64,000 nt of DNA from Burkholderia sp. Bp9143 (GTDB taxonomy: Bacteria; Pseudomonadota; Gammaproteobacteria; Burkholderiales; Burkholderiaceae): the NCBI RefSeq assembly GCF_003853645.1, contig NZ_QTPO01000024.1, positions 1 to 64,000 of the forward strand, in the 5' to 3' direction. This document shows positions 41,989 to 51,166 of the stretch, piece by piece. Every line of letters begins with the position of its first letter. Position 1 is the first letter of the stretch. The notes beneath the pieces are model-generated. The model saw only the letters and a list, made by a program, of their open reading frames with translations. It ran no database searches and had not been told where the DNA came from. The translations under genes and the position numbers were made by a program.

Positions 41989-42393
41989 ATGCGTGTCTTG
42001 ACCGGTCTGCTGTGCGCGCTGGCGCTGACCGCGAACGTTGCCCATGCGCAGGCGAATTGTGCGGACGCGGCGGATCAGGCGGCGATGACGGCATGTGCCG
42101 ATCGCGCATACAAGAAATCCGACGCGGAGTTGAACCGCACTTACCAGGCCGTCACCGCGCGGCTACGCGATGCGAAGCCGCTCGCGGAGAAACTCGTGAG
42201 CGCGCAGCGCGCGTGGATCGCCTACCGCGATGCCGAATGCAACTTCTCCAGCGCGAACGCCGAAGGCGGCAGCGCGTATCCGATGGTCGTGTCGACCTGC
42301 CTCGACGATCTGACCAAGACGCGCACCGAGACACTGAAGGGATATCTGTCCTGCGAGGAAGGCGATCTCGCGTGCCCGGTGGCGGCGAAGTAA
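41989..42393 (+). CDS. LprI/DUF1311-family periplasmic protein
   Basis: 134 residues. Signal peptide (MRVLTGLLCALALTANVAHAQ), then a helical domain with the LprI pattern: AAMTACADRAYKKSDAELNRTYQ, LVSAQRAWIAYRDAECNF and a late CLDDLTKTRTETL with paired cysteines. Family members include lysozyme inhibitors, but many are uncharacterised. AGGAG precedes the ATG. Single gene. Confidence 0.87.
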   Translation: MRVLTGLLCALALTANVAHAQANCADAADQAAMTACADRAYKKSDAELNRTYQAVTARLRDAKPLAEKLVSAQRAWIAYRDAECNFSSANAEGGSAYPMVVSTCLDDLTKTRTETLKGYLSCEEGDLACPVAAK

Positions 42394-42466
42394 CGGCTGC
42401 GTAGCGTCCGGCCGGGCCGGTCATATCGCACGTCGCGCGGCCGGCACGGATCGCCGGTCCGTTCGC

Positions 42467-43114
42467 CTAGACGTCGTCCGTTTCGTCGAGCAGCTTGTGC
42501 CGCATCGCGTAGCGGACCAGCGCCGCTTCGTGCGGCATCTGCATCTTTTCCAGGATCCGGGTCTTGTAGGTGCTGACCGTCTTCGCGCTGACGCACAGCG
42601 CCTGCGCGATCTCGGTCAGCGTCTGTCCGGCGGCGATCCGGCGGAACACGTCGAACTCGCGATCGGACAGCCGCTGGTGCGGCAGCGTCTCGGCCGGCTC
42701 GTTCAGGCTCTGCGCGAACTGCTCGGCCATCGCGAGGCTCACGTAGACGCCGCCCGACGCGACCTTGGTCACCGCGCCGACCAGTTCGGCGCTCGCGCTT
42801 TCCTTGGTCAGATAGCCCGACGCACCGGCGCGGAACGCGCGCACCGCGTATTGCTGTTCCGCGTGCATGGTCAGCACGAGCACGCGCAGCGCGGGCTTCT
42901 CGTCCTTGATCTGCTTGATCAGTTCGACGCCGTTGCGGCCCGGCATCGACAGGTCGAGCACCAGCACCTGCGCGGGCGTCGACCGAACGAGCGCGATCGT
43001 CGACGGTCCGTCGCATGCTTCGCCGGCCACTTCGAATCCGGTGGCGTTCTGGAGAATGTGCCGCAGACCGTCGCGCACGAGCGTATGGTCGTCGGCGATG
43101 AGCACCTTGATCAT
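42467..43114 (-). CDS. NarL/LuxR-type response regulator
   Basis: 215 residues: receiver domain (VLIADDHTLVRDGLR, phospho-acceptor Asp in VLVLDLSMPGRNG, switch VLTMH, Lys in GYLTKES) and a LuxR-type helix-turn-helix (LSDREFDVFRRIAAGQTLTEI, then LCVSAKTVSTYKTRILEKM). It overlaps the upstream histidine kinase gene by 4 bp (ATGA), so they form a two-component pair. Target genes unknown. Confidence 0.93.
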   Translation of the reverse strand: MIKVLIADDHTLVRDGLRHILQNATGFEVAGEACDGPSTIALVRSTPAQVLVLDLSMPGRNGVELIKQIKDEKPALRVLVLTMHAEQQYAVRAFRAGASGYLTKESASAELVGAVTKVASGGVYVSLAMAEQFAQSLNEPAETLPHQRLSDREFDVFRRIAAGQTLTEIAQALCVSAKTVSTYKTRILEKMQMPHEAALVRYAMRHKLLDETDDV

Positions 43115-45222
43115 GTGAGGGTGGTTTCCTGTTGAACGGTGCCGAGCGGGAATGCGACGGTGATCGAGAAGCCGCGCGCGAGCGCGGTATCGATCGTCAC
43201 GCTGCCGCCCAGCATGTGTGCGCGTTCGCGAATGCCGATCAGGCCGAACGATTTGTCCTCGTGGGCGCCGCCGCCGGGTGCCGCGCCGCGGCCGTTGTCC
43301 GCGACGCGCAGCACGCAGAAGCCTTCCTCGATGTCGAGCCGCAGCGCGACGCGCGTCGCGTCCGCATGGCGTGCGACGTTCGTCAGCGCTTCCTGGACGA
43401 TCCGGAACAGCGTGGTCGCCCCGGCGCTGGTGAACGTGAGGCCGCCTGTTTCGATGTGGCGTTCGACGTCGATGCCGTAGCGGTTCGTGAAGTCGTTCGC
43501 CAGCCACTCGATCGCGGGCACGAGGCCGAGATCGTCGAGCATCACGGGGCGCAGGTCGGCCGCGATGCGCCGCACCGACGCGACGGTCGCGTCGATCAGC
43601 CGGCGCATGCCCTGCAGGTGCGACAGCACGCCGACTTCGGGTTGCCCATGGCCCGGTGCGCGCAGTTGCTGCTCGACGACCGACAGGTCCATCTTCAGCG
43701 CGGTGAGTTGCTGGCCGAGGTCGTCGTGCAGTTCGCGCGCGATGCGAGTCTTTTCCTCTTCGCGCACGTTCTGCAGGTTCGCCGACAGTTCGCGCAGCTC
43801 CTCGCGCGACTGCTTCAGCGCATTCTCGGCGCGCTGCCGCTCGGTGATGTCGCGCAGCATCACCGTATAGAGCTTGCCCGACGCATCGCGGATCTGCGAG
43901 ATCGACGCCTCGATCGGGAACTCCTCGCCGTTGCCGCGCAGCCCGAACAGCACGCGCTGGCGGCCCATCTGCCGCTCGGACACGCCCGTCACGCCGAACT
44001 GGTCGACGTGCTTCGCATGCGCGGCACGAAACCGCTCGGGGATGAAGCGCGACAGCGGCGCGCCGATCGCCTCCATCGCCGACACGCCGAATACCTGTTC
44101 GGCCATCGGGTTGAAGATCACGACCGTCTGCTTCTCGTCGATCGTGATGATCGCTTCCATCGACGAACGGATGATGCCCATCATCCGCGCCTCGTTCAGG
44201 ATGCCGCGGCTGCTGGCGCCGGTATCGGCGGCGCCGGCGCGGCCGCGCAGCAGCGCATGAACGAGCGCCGCGAACACGAACGACGCGATCAGCCCCGCGG
44301 CGAGCACCGTGCCGGCCGCGCGCTGCGCGCCGGTCGCGCTCGGGCGGCCGTCCGCGGAATAGGCGAGCGTCAGCACGGTCCCGCCGAAATACAGTTGGTC
44401 GGTGCGCCGCATCAGGTCGGGCGAGGCGGACGCCTCGTCGGTCGTCGTCTCGGCGCTCGCGATCGGGTGCGGATCGTCGCCCGCGCTCATCCGCAGGTCG
44501 AGCCCGCGTTCCGCGTCGAGCGCGCGCTCGACCAGGCGATTCGGACTCACTTCCGCGAACAGCACGCCGTCCGCGCCGGAGTCATGGGCGCCGGCCGGCG
44601 TGACGGCCGTGCGCGATGAAGCCGTCGCGGGTACGAACAGTGTGAGGGTGCGTGCATCGCGGGACGCATCGTCGTCGGCCGGATGGATCCCGAGTGCGAC
44701 ATCGCCGGTCCGCAGCGCACGCGTCAGCGGCGCCTGGTCCCGCGCGCCGAAGCGCACGCCGGCCGAGTTCGACGTCGGCGCAATGAGCGCGCCCGCCGCG
44801 AGCAGGCCGGCCGGCATCGGCGCGTGGCCGGCGAGGGCGCTGCGTGTCGCGGGTGACAGCGGCGCATAGCCGAGCTGGCGGATCGGCGAACGTCCGCGGT
44901 CGAGATCGAGCGTGTCGGCATACCGGCGCCATTGCTCGGGCGTCATCTGCGGCGCAAGCGCGAATGCGCCGCGCGCGCTTTCGAGCACGGCGACGCTGCC
45001 TTGCAGCTCGTGGCGCAGCATCGCCGTCACGTGCGTCGTGCGGCGCTCGAAACGCGTATGGACGGCGCCTTGCCACTGCTCGCGAACGAGCAGCGCGACG
45101 CCGAGCGACAGCGCCGCGCCGGCGAACAGCGTAACGACGCCGGCCGCGAGCGGCTGGCGTAACATGGTCTGGAAACGCGTGGGCCCTCGGGCGTCACGCG
45201 ACGGGGTTCCACTGGCGGTCAT
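43111..45222 (-). CDS. CHASE-PAS sensor histidine kinase (HisKA_3/NarX-like)
   Basis: 703 residues. A first membrane helix (LAAGVVTLFAGAALSLGVALLV), an extracytoplasmic CHASE domain (about 50-310), a second membrane helix (VLAAGLIASFVFAALVHALL), a PAS domain (IRSSMEAIITIDEKQTVVIF to MLRDITERQRAENAL), a HisKA_3 dimerisation domain with the phospho-histidine in ARELHDDLGQQLTALKMDL, and a HATPase with VADNGRG and FGLIGIRERAHMLGG. CHASE domains sense small extracellular ligands. The ATG at 45222 was chosen; an ATG at 45165 is also possible. It signals to the overlapping NarL-type regulator. Confidence 0.92.
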   Translation of the reverse strand: MTASGTPSRDARGPTRFQTMLRQPLAAGVVTLFAGAALSLGVALLVREQWQGAVHTRFERRTTHVTAMLRHELQGSVAVLESARGAFALAPQMTPEQWRRYADTLDLDRGRSPIRQLGYAPLSPATRSALAGHAPMPAGLLAAGALIAPTSNSAGVRFGARDQAPLTRALRTGDVALGIHPADDDASRDARTLTLFVPATASSRTAVTPAGAHDSGADGVLFAEVSPNRLVERALDAERGLDLRMSAGDDPHPIASAETTTDEASASPDLMRRTDQLYFGGTVLTLAYSADGRPSATGAQRAAGTVLAAGLIASFVFAALVHALLRGRAGAADTGASSRGILNEARMMGIIRSSMEAIITIDEKQTVVIFNPMAEQVFGVSAMEAIGAPLSRFIPERFRAAHAKHVDQFGVTGVSERQMGRQRVLFGLRGNGEEFPIEASISQIRDASGKLYTVMLRDITERQRAENALKQSREELRELSANLQNVREEEKTRIARELHDDLGQQLTALKMDLSVVEQQLRAPGHGQPEVGVLSHLQGMRRLIDATVASVRRIAADLRPVMLDDLGLVPAIEWLANDFTNRYGIDVERHIETGGLTFTSAGATTLFRIVQEALTNVARHADATRVALRLDIEEGFCVLRVADNGRGAAPGGGAHEDKSFGLIGIRERAHMLGGSVTIDTALARGFSITVAFPLGTVQQETTLT

Positions 45223-45542
45223 TCGATGGCCATTCTGGTGTCGGGGCCGCCCGTGGCACGCGGGCAGCGCGGCAAAACCGGGAAAAACTCGCACCGGCCG
45301 CGTGCGACGTCTATTTTCAAGATGAAATTGTGCGCGTTTTACGCGTTTTTTGTAATAGGGTCAGCTGAAAATGAGATGGCCGGGCGGGGCAGCGGGCGTC
45401 CCGGCCACATTTGACGCGCGTCAACGGGCGCGTCGGCACGTGGGGCAGACTGTTCGGCAGGCGAGCCGGCATGGGGCCGGCTTGCGGTGGCGGGCACGTC
45501 GTTTGCGCGATGCGCGACGGGTGCCAGGTCGGAGGGCGGACC
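45223..45542. other. upstream region of the histidine kinase and UspA genes
   Basis: 320 bp between divergent genes. It holds an AT-rich stretch at 45320-45375 serving as a likely kinase promoter and the FNR-type box at 45411-45424. No gene was supported. Confidence 0.6.
45411..45424 (+). promoter_or_regulatory. FNR/ANR-type box
   Basis: TTGACGCGCGTCAA is a perfect 14-bp palindrome with FNR half-sites, 118 bp before the uspA ATG. CAGACT at 45446-45451 lies at the same distance from its centre (28.5 bp) as the -10 hexamers behind the two other boxes. Confidence 0.68.
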
Positions 45543-46013
45543 ATGTACAAGCGGATTTTCGTCGGGCTCGATGGCAGCCCGAGTGCGCGTCTCGCGCTGA
45601 ACGAGGCAATCCGGATCGCGGCGGCATCCGGTGGCGAGGTCACGTGCGCGTATGTCGTCGAGCACCGGCCGCAGCTCGTCGACGTCGATGCGGGCTTCGC
45701 GGCCGAGCGCGACGGCGACGCGGCGGCAGCCGATGCGGCGACGCCCGTGCTCGACGACGCGAAAGCGGCGCTCGCGCAGCGGCACGTGGCGGGCACCGTG
45801 CGCGCGCTCGACGCGTACGGCGAGGATATCGCCGTGGTGCTGATGCGCACGGCGGCCGAGGCCGGCGCCGATCTGATCGTGATGGGGACGAGCGGGCGGC
45901 ACGGCCTGCGCCGGCTGCTGCTCGGCAGTGTCGCGGAATCGCTGCTGCGCGCGGCCGACCGGCCGGTGCTGCTGGTGCGGCACGACGAGCCGGCCGCGGC
46001 GGCAACCGCGTGA
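45543..46013 (+). CDS. universal stress protein (UspA family)
   Basis: 156 residues, single Usp domain: YKRIFVGLDGSPSARLALNEAI at the start, and the ATP-binding glycine motif GTSGRHGLRRLLLGSVAESLL near the end, in the G-2x-G-9x-G-S/T pattern. It likely binds ATP and aids survival in low oxygen or stasis. The ATG at 45543 gives the normal N-terminus. A palindromic FNR-type box lies upstream. Confidence 0.92.
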   Translation: MYKRIFVGLDGSPSARLALNEAIRIAAASGGEVTCAYVVEHRPQLVDVDAGFAAERDGDAAAADAATPVLDDAKAALAQRHVAGTVRALDAYGEDIAVVLMRTAAEAGADLIVMGTSGRHGLRRLLLGSVAESLLRAADRPVLLVRHDEPAAAATA

Positions 46014-46372
46014 CGGGACGGTGCGGCGCCGAGGTCTGAGCGGCGGCGGGCAGGGGGCAGCCGCGCGGACGCCGGCGTGATGGCGTGACGGCGAGCGCAG
46101 CGGCGCGTCAGTTGCATCGCTCGACGTGCCCCGCATACGCTTCGCCGCGACGGCGTTGTCGCGTAGCGCCGGTTGCATCGTGGCCCGCACTTCTGGCAGC
46201 ATCGGCCGGTGTTCGCTTCATCGTCGCGCGCTGCGTTCCGCGCGCGATCCAGTCGCCGCGTGCATGGCCGCGGCGATCGACGCAGCGGCACGCGACGTCG
46301 GCCGATCGCATCGTCGATCGGCCGGGCCGTGCGTCGCGTGTCCGGTTCACTCCTTCATCGACGTCATCCGCC
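46014..46372. other. intergenic region, no gene seen
   Basis: 359 bp between uspA and the cupin gene. A frame stays open through it upstream of the cupin start but encodes Arg/Ser/Pro-rich sequence with no ribosome site. No repeat or regulatory dyad stood out. Confidence 0.55.
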
Positions 46373-46879
46373 ATGCCGATCTCCGCTGCCGACCTGATTC
46401 ACCAGTTCGATCTGCAACCGCACCCTGAGGGCGGCTATTTCCGGGAAACCTACCGCGCGGCCGATACGGTCGTGCGTCCGGCCGACGGCGCGCCGCGCAC
46501 GGCGTCGACCGCGATCTATTACCTGTTGTGCGACGGCGCGTATTCGTCGTGGCACCGGATCCGTTCCGACGAGGTCTGGCATTTCTACACAGGCGATCCC
46601 CTCGAAGTCTGGGTGCTCGACGAGCGCGACGGCCTGACGATCCACCGGCTCGGCAACCCGCTCACGCATCCGGGCACCGTGTTCCAGGCGGTCGTGCCGG
46701 CCGGGCGCTGGTTCGGCGCGCGCTGCGCGTCGCCGGAGCACGTCGCGCTCGTCGGCTGCACGGTTGCGCCGGGGTTCGAGTTTGCGGAGTTCGAACTCGC
46801 GGACGCGACGGCGCTGGCCGCCGCGTTCCCGGCGTACGCGGAATACGTCGCGGGGCTCGCGCAGCGCTCCGACGCGTGA
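46373..46879 (+). CDS. cupin_5 / DUF985 family protein
   Basis: 168 residues. SAADLIHQFDLQPHPEGGYFRETYR is the DUF985 signature, followed by AIYYLLCDGAYSSWHRIRSDEVWHFYTGDPLEVWVL and PAGRWFGARC, with conserved His/Glu of a metal- or sugar-binding cupin barrel. Reaction unknown. The ATG at 46373 has only a poor ribosome site but matches the family start. Confidence 0.87.
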   Translation: MPISAADLIHQFDLQPHPEGGYFRETYRAADTVVRPADGAPRTASTAIYYLLCDGAYSSWHRIRSDEVWHFYTGDPLEVWVLDERDGLTIHRLGNPLTHPGTVFQAVVPAGRWFGARCASPEHVALVGCTVAPGFEFAEFELADATALAAAFPAYAEYVAGLAQRSDA

Positions 46880-47067
46880 GTGCGTCGGCGGCCATGCCGG
46901 CCGGCCCGCGCCGCCTCCGACGGCGGCCGTTCCGCGCGGTCTCGGCCAAACCCGTTTAGAATGCACCGTTGTGCAGGATCAGCTGCGGACGTGCCGCCGC
47001 GATCGCTGCCAGCCGTATCGGCGGCCGCCTCCGTCGCACGGTCCGCATGTCTTCCAGGAGCGCCGCC

Positions 47068-48096
47068 GTGTGGCACTTTCCCATTGCGATTCCCTCGTCG
47101 CTCGGCCCGTGGGCCGTGTTCGCGAGCGTACTGATCACGCAGCTCGGCGTGCCGGTGCCGGCCGTGCCGATGCTGATCCTCGGCGGTACGATGGCGGCGA
47201 TGGGGCAGGCGTCCTGGGCGAGCATGTTCGCGGCCGCGATCGGCGCGACGATGCTCGCCGATTCGATGTGGTTCTTCATGGGCCGCACGCGCGGCCGGCG
47301 CTTGCTGAACGGGCTCGTGCGATTCTCGCTGTCGCTCGACACGACGCTGCGCTTCGCGCGTAACGTGTTCGAAAGATACGGCGCTCCGCTGCTCGTCCTC
47401 TCCAAATTCCTGCCGGGCCTCGGCCTCGTGTCGGCGCCGCTGCTCGGCACGACCGCGATCGGCATCGGCGTGTTCCTGTTCTGGGATCTGGCGGGCGCGT
47501 CGCTGTGGGCCGCGTTCTGGCTCGTCGGCGGCGCGGCCGTGCATGACCAGATCGTCCAGTTCGTGCTGTGGGTGCGCGCAAGCGGCGGCACGATCCTCGA
47601 CGCGTTCCTCGCGATCTTCATCACGTTCCTGCTGTACCGCTGGGTGCGCCGCGTGCAGTTCCGCCGCTACCTCGCGCAGGTGCGCATCTCCCCGCCGCAG
47701 CTCGTCGAAATGATGACGTCGAACGAGCCGCCGCTGATCTTCGATGCGCGTCCGCGCGCGATTCGCGAACGCGAGCCGTTCCGGATTGCCGGTGCGGTGC
47801 CGGTCGATCTCGATTCGCCGGACCTGCTGGATCCGGAACTGCTGAAGCGGCCGATCGTCGTGTATTGCGTGTGCCCGAACGAGGCGACCGCGAAGCGCCT
47901 GATCGCCAAGATGCAGCGCAAGAAGATGCTCCACAACATCAAGGCGCTGAAGGGCGGCCTCGATGCGTGGGAGAAGCACGGCTATCCGGTCGAGCCGTTG
48001 CCGGCCGATCTCGATGCGTCGCGGTATTTCGTGCGGCCGGATCACGGCACCGCGCTCGAAGGCGAATATACGGTGCGCGCGACGCTGTCGAAATAA
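47068..48096 (+). CDS. DedA/VTT-domain membrane protein fused to a rhodanese domain
   Basis: 342 residues. Residues 1-200 are a DedA (SNARE-associated/VTT) domain with several hydrophobic segments, the GRTRGRRLL loop and the conserved FERYGAPLLVLSKFLPGLGLVSAPLLG, a signature linked to lipid scrambling or flipping. Residues 215-320 form a rhodanese domain (LIFDARPRAIREREPFRIAGAVPVDLD, then VVYCVCPNEATAKRL with Cys at the loop position, and LKGGLDAWEKHGYP). GTG at 47068 follows AGGAG by 7 bases; an in-frame ATG at 47047 precedes it. The fusion suggests a membrane-located sulfur- or redox-related function, otherwise unknown. Confidence 0.9.
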   Translation: MWHFPIAIPSSLGPWAVFASVLITQLGVPVPAVPMLILGGTMAAMGQASWASMFAAAIGATMLADSMWFFMGRTRGRRLLNGLVRFSLSLDTTLRFARNVFERYGAPLLVLSKFLPGLGLVSAPLLGTTAIGIGVFLFWDLAGASLWAAFWLVGGAAVHDQIVQFVLWVRASGGTILDAFLAIFITFLLYRWVRRVQFRRYLAQVRISPPQLVEMMTSNEPPLIFDARPRAIREREPFRIAGAVPVDLDSPDLLDPELLKRPIVVYCVCPNEATAKRLIAKMQRKKMLHNIKALKGGLDAWEKHGYPVEPLPADLDASRYFVRPDHGTALEGEYTVRATLSK

Positions 48097-48186
48097 ATCG
48101 TGCGCGGGATTCCGCGCACGTCGCGATTCCGCCGCCGATTTCACGCCTGTCATTCCGGCGAAAATCGGCTGGCGCGAATCCTCTGA

Positions 48187-48462
48187 TTCTGGACGTGGTG
48201 CGTGATCCTGATCGCGCAGATGCGCTTTCACCGCACGCTGTCGGCCGACAGGATCGCGGGACTGCCGATCCGCGTGCCGTTCTATCCGCTCGGCTCGTTC
48301 GTCGCGCTTGGGTTTCTCGCGCTGGTCGTCGTGCTGATGGCGTTCACGCCGGACACGCGCATCGCGCTCGTGATCGGCCCGGTGTGGATCGTGCTGCTCG
48401 GCGTCGCCTACGCGATGTTCCATGCGAACCGCGCGGGTGCGCCCGCGTCGACGAAGTCGTAA
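48187..48462 (+). pseudogene. C-terminal remnant of an APC-type amino acid permease
   Basis: From about 48187 the frame reads WCVILIAQMRFHR, a loop, PFYPLGSFVALGFLALVVVLMAF, and GPVWIVLLGVAYAMF, i.e. the last two or three membrane segments of amino acid permeases of the AroP/ProY/CycA group. A TGA at 48184 closes the frame upstream, and nothing before it resembles the missing 380 residues. A GTG at 48202 could start a peptide of 86 residues, which gene finders may call as a small membrane protein. A decayed permease is the better reading. Confidence 0.65.
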
Positions 48463-48533
48463 GCAAACCGGCCGAACGCCGCGGCACCGCGCGCGGCGCA
48501 TGCGTGCGCGGCGCATCGCGGCCCGCACGGGTA

Positions 48534-48547
48534 TTGATCGCGATCAT
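48534..48547 (+). promoter_or_regulatory. FNR/ANR-type box
   Basis: TTGATCGCGATCAT matches the FNR consensus except the last base. TATGCT at 48569-48574 lies 28.5 bp from its centre, the same geometry as at 30595. The tandem Usp gene starts at 48715. Confidence 0.68.
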
Positions 48548-48714
48548 GCACGTGCGGGCCGGACGACATATGCTTCCTGAATCACTTGTCCGCGCTTCGC
48601 GTGGCCGTCCGCCGATTCCCGCGACCGCGTCGGCGGTCCGTCCGCCGCGCGCCGCTGCCCGCGCGAAGCTCCGGTCGTCGTCCGCGACGACGCGTCCGCA
48701 AGGAGGCCTTCGCC

Positions 48715-49650
48715 ATGCAAACCACCCCGACCATCCCGCCGCTCGCGCGGATCTCGCTGGCCGTCGATCTGACGCCGGAGTCGCTGTCCGCCGCGCGCTA
48801 CACGCGCACGCTGCTGCGGCCAGGCATGCAGGTTCGCATCGTCTGCGCGATCGACAATCCGCGTCTCGTGCTGCCCGACATCCCGCGCGTCGACGCGCTG
48901 CTGACCTCCGCGCGCGAGGACATGACGCGCGAAGCACAGGCGACGCTCGAGCGCATCGCCGCACTGTTCGCCGGCTGCGGCGTGGCGATCGAGCAGGTGA
49001 TCATCGATACGTCGGTCACGGGCGGCACGGTGGCCGATGCGCTCGCGAACGACACGTCGGCATGGGGTGCCGACGTGCTCGTGGTCGGCGCCAATCCGCA
49101 TCATGGGCTGCTGCGGCTCATCGAGGGCGCGGTGTCCGACACGCTCGCCGCGCGCGCCCGCTGCGCGCTGCTGATCGTGCCAGCTGACTATGCGCGACCG
49201 GCGGACGGGCCGCTGCAGCGCCTGATGTTCGCGGTCGACGGCAGCGAGCCGTCGCTGCACGCGGTGCGCGTCGGGCTCGGCTTCGCGGTGCCGACGACGC
49301 TGCTGTACGCGGCCTATGTCGTCGATCGTGCGGTTCGTCTGACGGATCTGGTACCGGTGCGCGCGCTCGAGGATGCGTATCGCGCGGAGGGCGAGGATGC
49401 GCTGGCGCGGATCGGCCCGCTGTTCCATGCAACGGGGAACCCGACCAAGCGCGGCGTCGTCGAAACCCGTCCGACCAGCGATGACGTCGCCCATGCGCTG
49501 ATGCGCGACGCGGTGCACTGGCATGCGGAACTGCTGGTGGTCGGCACGCACGGCCGGCGCGGCATCGCGGCCTGGCTGATCGGCAGCGTCGCGCGTCGGG
49601 TCGCGCATCTCGCACAGGTGCCGGTGCTGCTCGTGCGCGGCGCGGCGTGA
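48715..49650 (+). CDS. tandem universal stress protein
   Basis: 311 residues with two Usp domains: ARISLAVDLTPESLSAARY through GANPHHGLLRLIEGAVSDTL (about 8-155), and QRLMFAVDGSEPSLHAVRV through GTHGRRGIAAWLIGSVARR (about 165-305). The second repeat retains the full ATP-binding glycine motif. It follows AAGGAGG and an FNR-type box 168 bp upstream, so low-oxygen induction is likely. Confidence 0.93.
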   Translation: MQTTPTIPPLARISLAVDLTPESLSAARYTRTLLRPGMQVRIVCAIDNPRLVLPDIPRVDALLTSAREDMTREAQATLERIAALFAGCGVAIEQVIIDTSVTGGTVADALANDTSAWGADVLVVGANPHHGLLRLIEGAVSDTLAARARCALLIVPADYARPADGPLQRLMFAVDGSEPSLHAVRVGLGFAVPTTLLYAAYVVDRAVRLTDLVPVRALEDAYRAEGEDALARIGPLFHATGNPTKRGVVETRPTSDDVAHALMRDAVHWHAELLVVGTHGRRGIAAWLIGSVARRVAHLAQVPVLLVRGAA

Positions 49651-50167
49651 AGATCGCGCCGTGACGGATGCGAAGCGGCGTTTCGTTGACCTGCATCAGA
49701 AACGCCGTGCGCGTCGCATGAGACAGTCACACGACGTCCGTGTGCGGCGGATGGCCTGTCGTCCATGCGCGCTGCCGCGATTCGACACGTCGGGTCTGGA
49801 ACCGCACGTTCCGGCGCGTGTCCGATGCCGCTGCGATTCAACCGATTTCCGGAGCCTTGCCGCGCAGCGCGTGGCGCATCGGCCGATCAAGAACTCTCTG
49901 GCACGAGGGTAGGCAGCCTGCGGCTGCCTTGGACAACGGACGGGGTGCATCGCACCCCGTCCGCTTTCCTGGCCCCGTCAGACACTTTTCCTCGCAGGTA
50001 TTTTCTTTGTCGATGTCGCCGTGTGGAACGGCGCGTGACGCCACGCGATCGCGCAATCGCGGAATCGGTGTGGATCGCGGCAGGCGCTGCGCGCCCGGCG
50101 CCGGATCGGTGACACAGCCGTCGTAGCCATTACGTGGCCGCGTGCGGCGTCGGCTGCGTTCAGGCCT
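49651..50167. other. intergenic region with two hairpins
   Basis: 517 bp without a supported gene. GGCAGCC-TGC-GGCTGCC at 49912-49928 and a perfect 12-bp stem at 49937-49948/49952-49963 form consecutive hairpins; the second is followed by CTTTCCT rather than a T run, so it may be a weak terminator for the convergent units. AT-rich sequence at 49980-50015 follows. Confidence 0.55.
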
Positions 50168-50578
50168 TTACGCGGCGCGAGGCGCTCGCAGGTCGTGCCG
50201 GCGGTGCGCGCCGCGGCATGCGCGTGCTCGGCGACGCACGCCATGCAGACGGCCTCGTCCGCCCGGCGTGCGATTGCGCAGCCGCGGCCAGCCGGGGCGC
50301 GTCTTGCGTCGCAGCCTCACGGCGACCTGTGCGTCGGTACCGGTCCGCGCGCAGAGCGCAGCGGCGAACCGCTGCAGCGCGAGCACCGACCCCGCGACGC
50401 TCTGGTATTTCTCGCGGCCGATCTGCCCGTCGAGCGTGACGAGCAAGCCCGATTCGCGCGCGAGCGCGAGCAACGCGTCGAGATCCTCAGGCGGGCGGAT
50501 TGCGGCCGGCACGGCGGGCACGGACAGCATGCGCGTGCGCCGCTGTCCGTCCCGCGCCGGGAAGTTGCGATGTGACAT
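50168..50578 (-). CDS. hypothetical protein
   Basis: 136 residues behind a good ribosome site (AGGGAGA). The first 85 residues look like a real soluble protein (PPEDLDALLALARESGLLVTL, then DGQIGREKYQSVAGSVLALQRF), but the last 50 turn Arg/Gly-rich without secondary-structure periodicity. Another frame shifted by one becomes more protein-like over that stretch, so a frameshift near 50300 is possible. Family not recognised. Confidence 0.6.
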   Translation of the reverse strand: MSHRNFPARDGQRRTRMLSVPAVPAAIRPPEDLDALLALARESGLLVTLDGQIGREKYQSVAGSVLALQRFAAALCARTGTDAQVAVRLRRKTRPGWPRLRNRTPGGRGRLHGVRRRARACRGAHRRHDLRAPRAA

Positions 50579-51166
50579 GGTTGGTCTCCCTGCGCCCGAC
50601 CCCGCGCGCCGGCTCGATGGCCGGCTGAGCGATGACCGGGTATGAACGCATCGTTCATGACATCAGTATCCGCCGCGGAGACCGTGCTGCCAATCGGCGC
50701 GCGCTGAAGTCGCTGTCAGACATTGCGTATGAGGTATCGGAATCCGCTGACACACCGGACGACGATCGGCTGCCGCGGCGCGTGGCGGGCCCGCGCGCGA
50801 TGCCCAGCACCCCCATTCAGATGCATTCGAACAGACGAATCGCGGCCGGCGCGCGTCACTTGACGCAGGATTTCGGCCGGTCTAAGTTCCCCATAGCATC
50901 GGCGTCGCGCGACGGTTCATCGTCCGCGCGATCGGCGGTGCCGCGCCTCGGGGGGCGTGGCAATCCTTCCAGTCGTTCGCGGGCCATGGGCGCCGCGAAT
51001 CCTGCGCGTGGGCCGATTCTGCAAAGGATCGGCGCGGCGGCACGCAATGTGCCGATGATCTTGCGCAAACACGCTTCGGCGCATCGCACGCCGGGCGGTC
51101 ATCCAGTCTCTAATCTTCAGGTAGCGTCATTTTTTCCTTTCGTTCCTCGACCGTCAGGAGCCGTCG
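50579..51166. other. intergenic region, no gene seen
   Basis: 588 bp between divergent small genes. A dyad ATGAACG (50642-50648), CAT, CGTTCAT (50652-50658) lies upstream of the minus-strand gene. Frames present lack ribosome sites. The remainder is moderately GC-rich without further structure noticed. Confidence 0.5.

Noticed and set aside
49937..49963. Perfect 12-bp hairpin as a strong terminator
   Set aside because: No T run follows on either strand; kept only as a structure in the intergenic entry.
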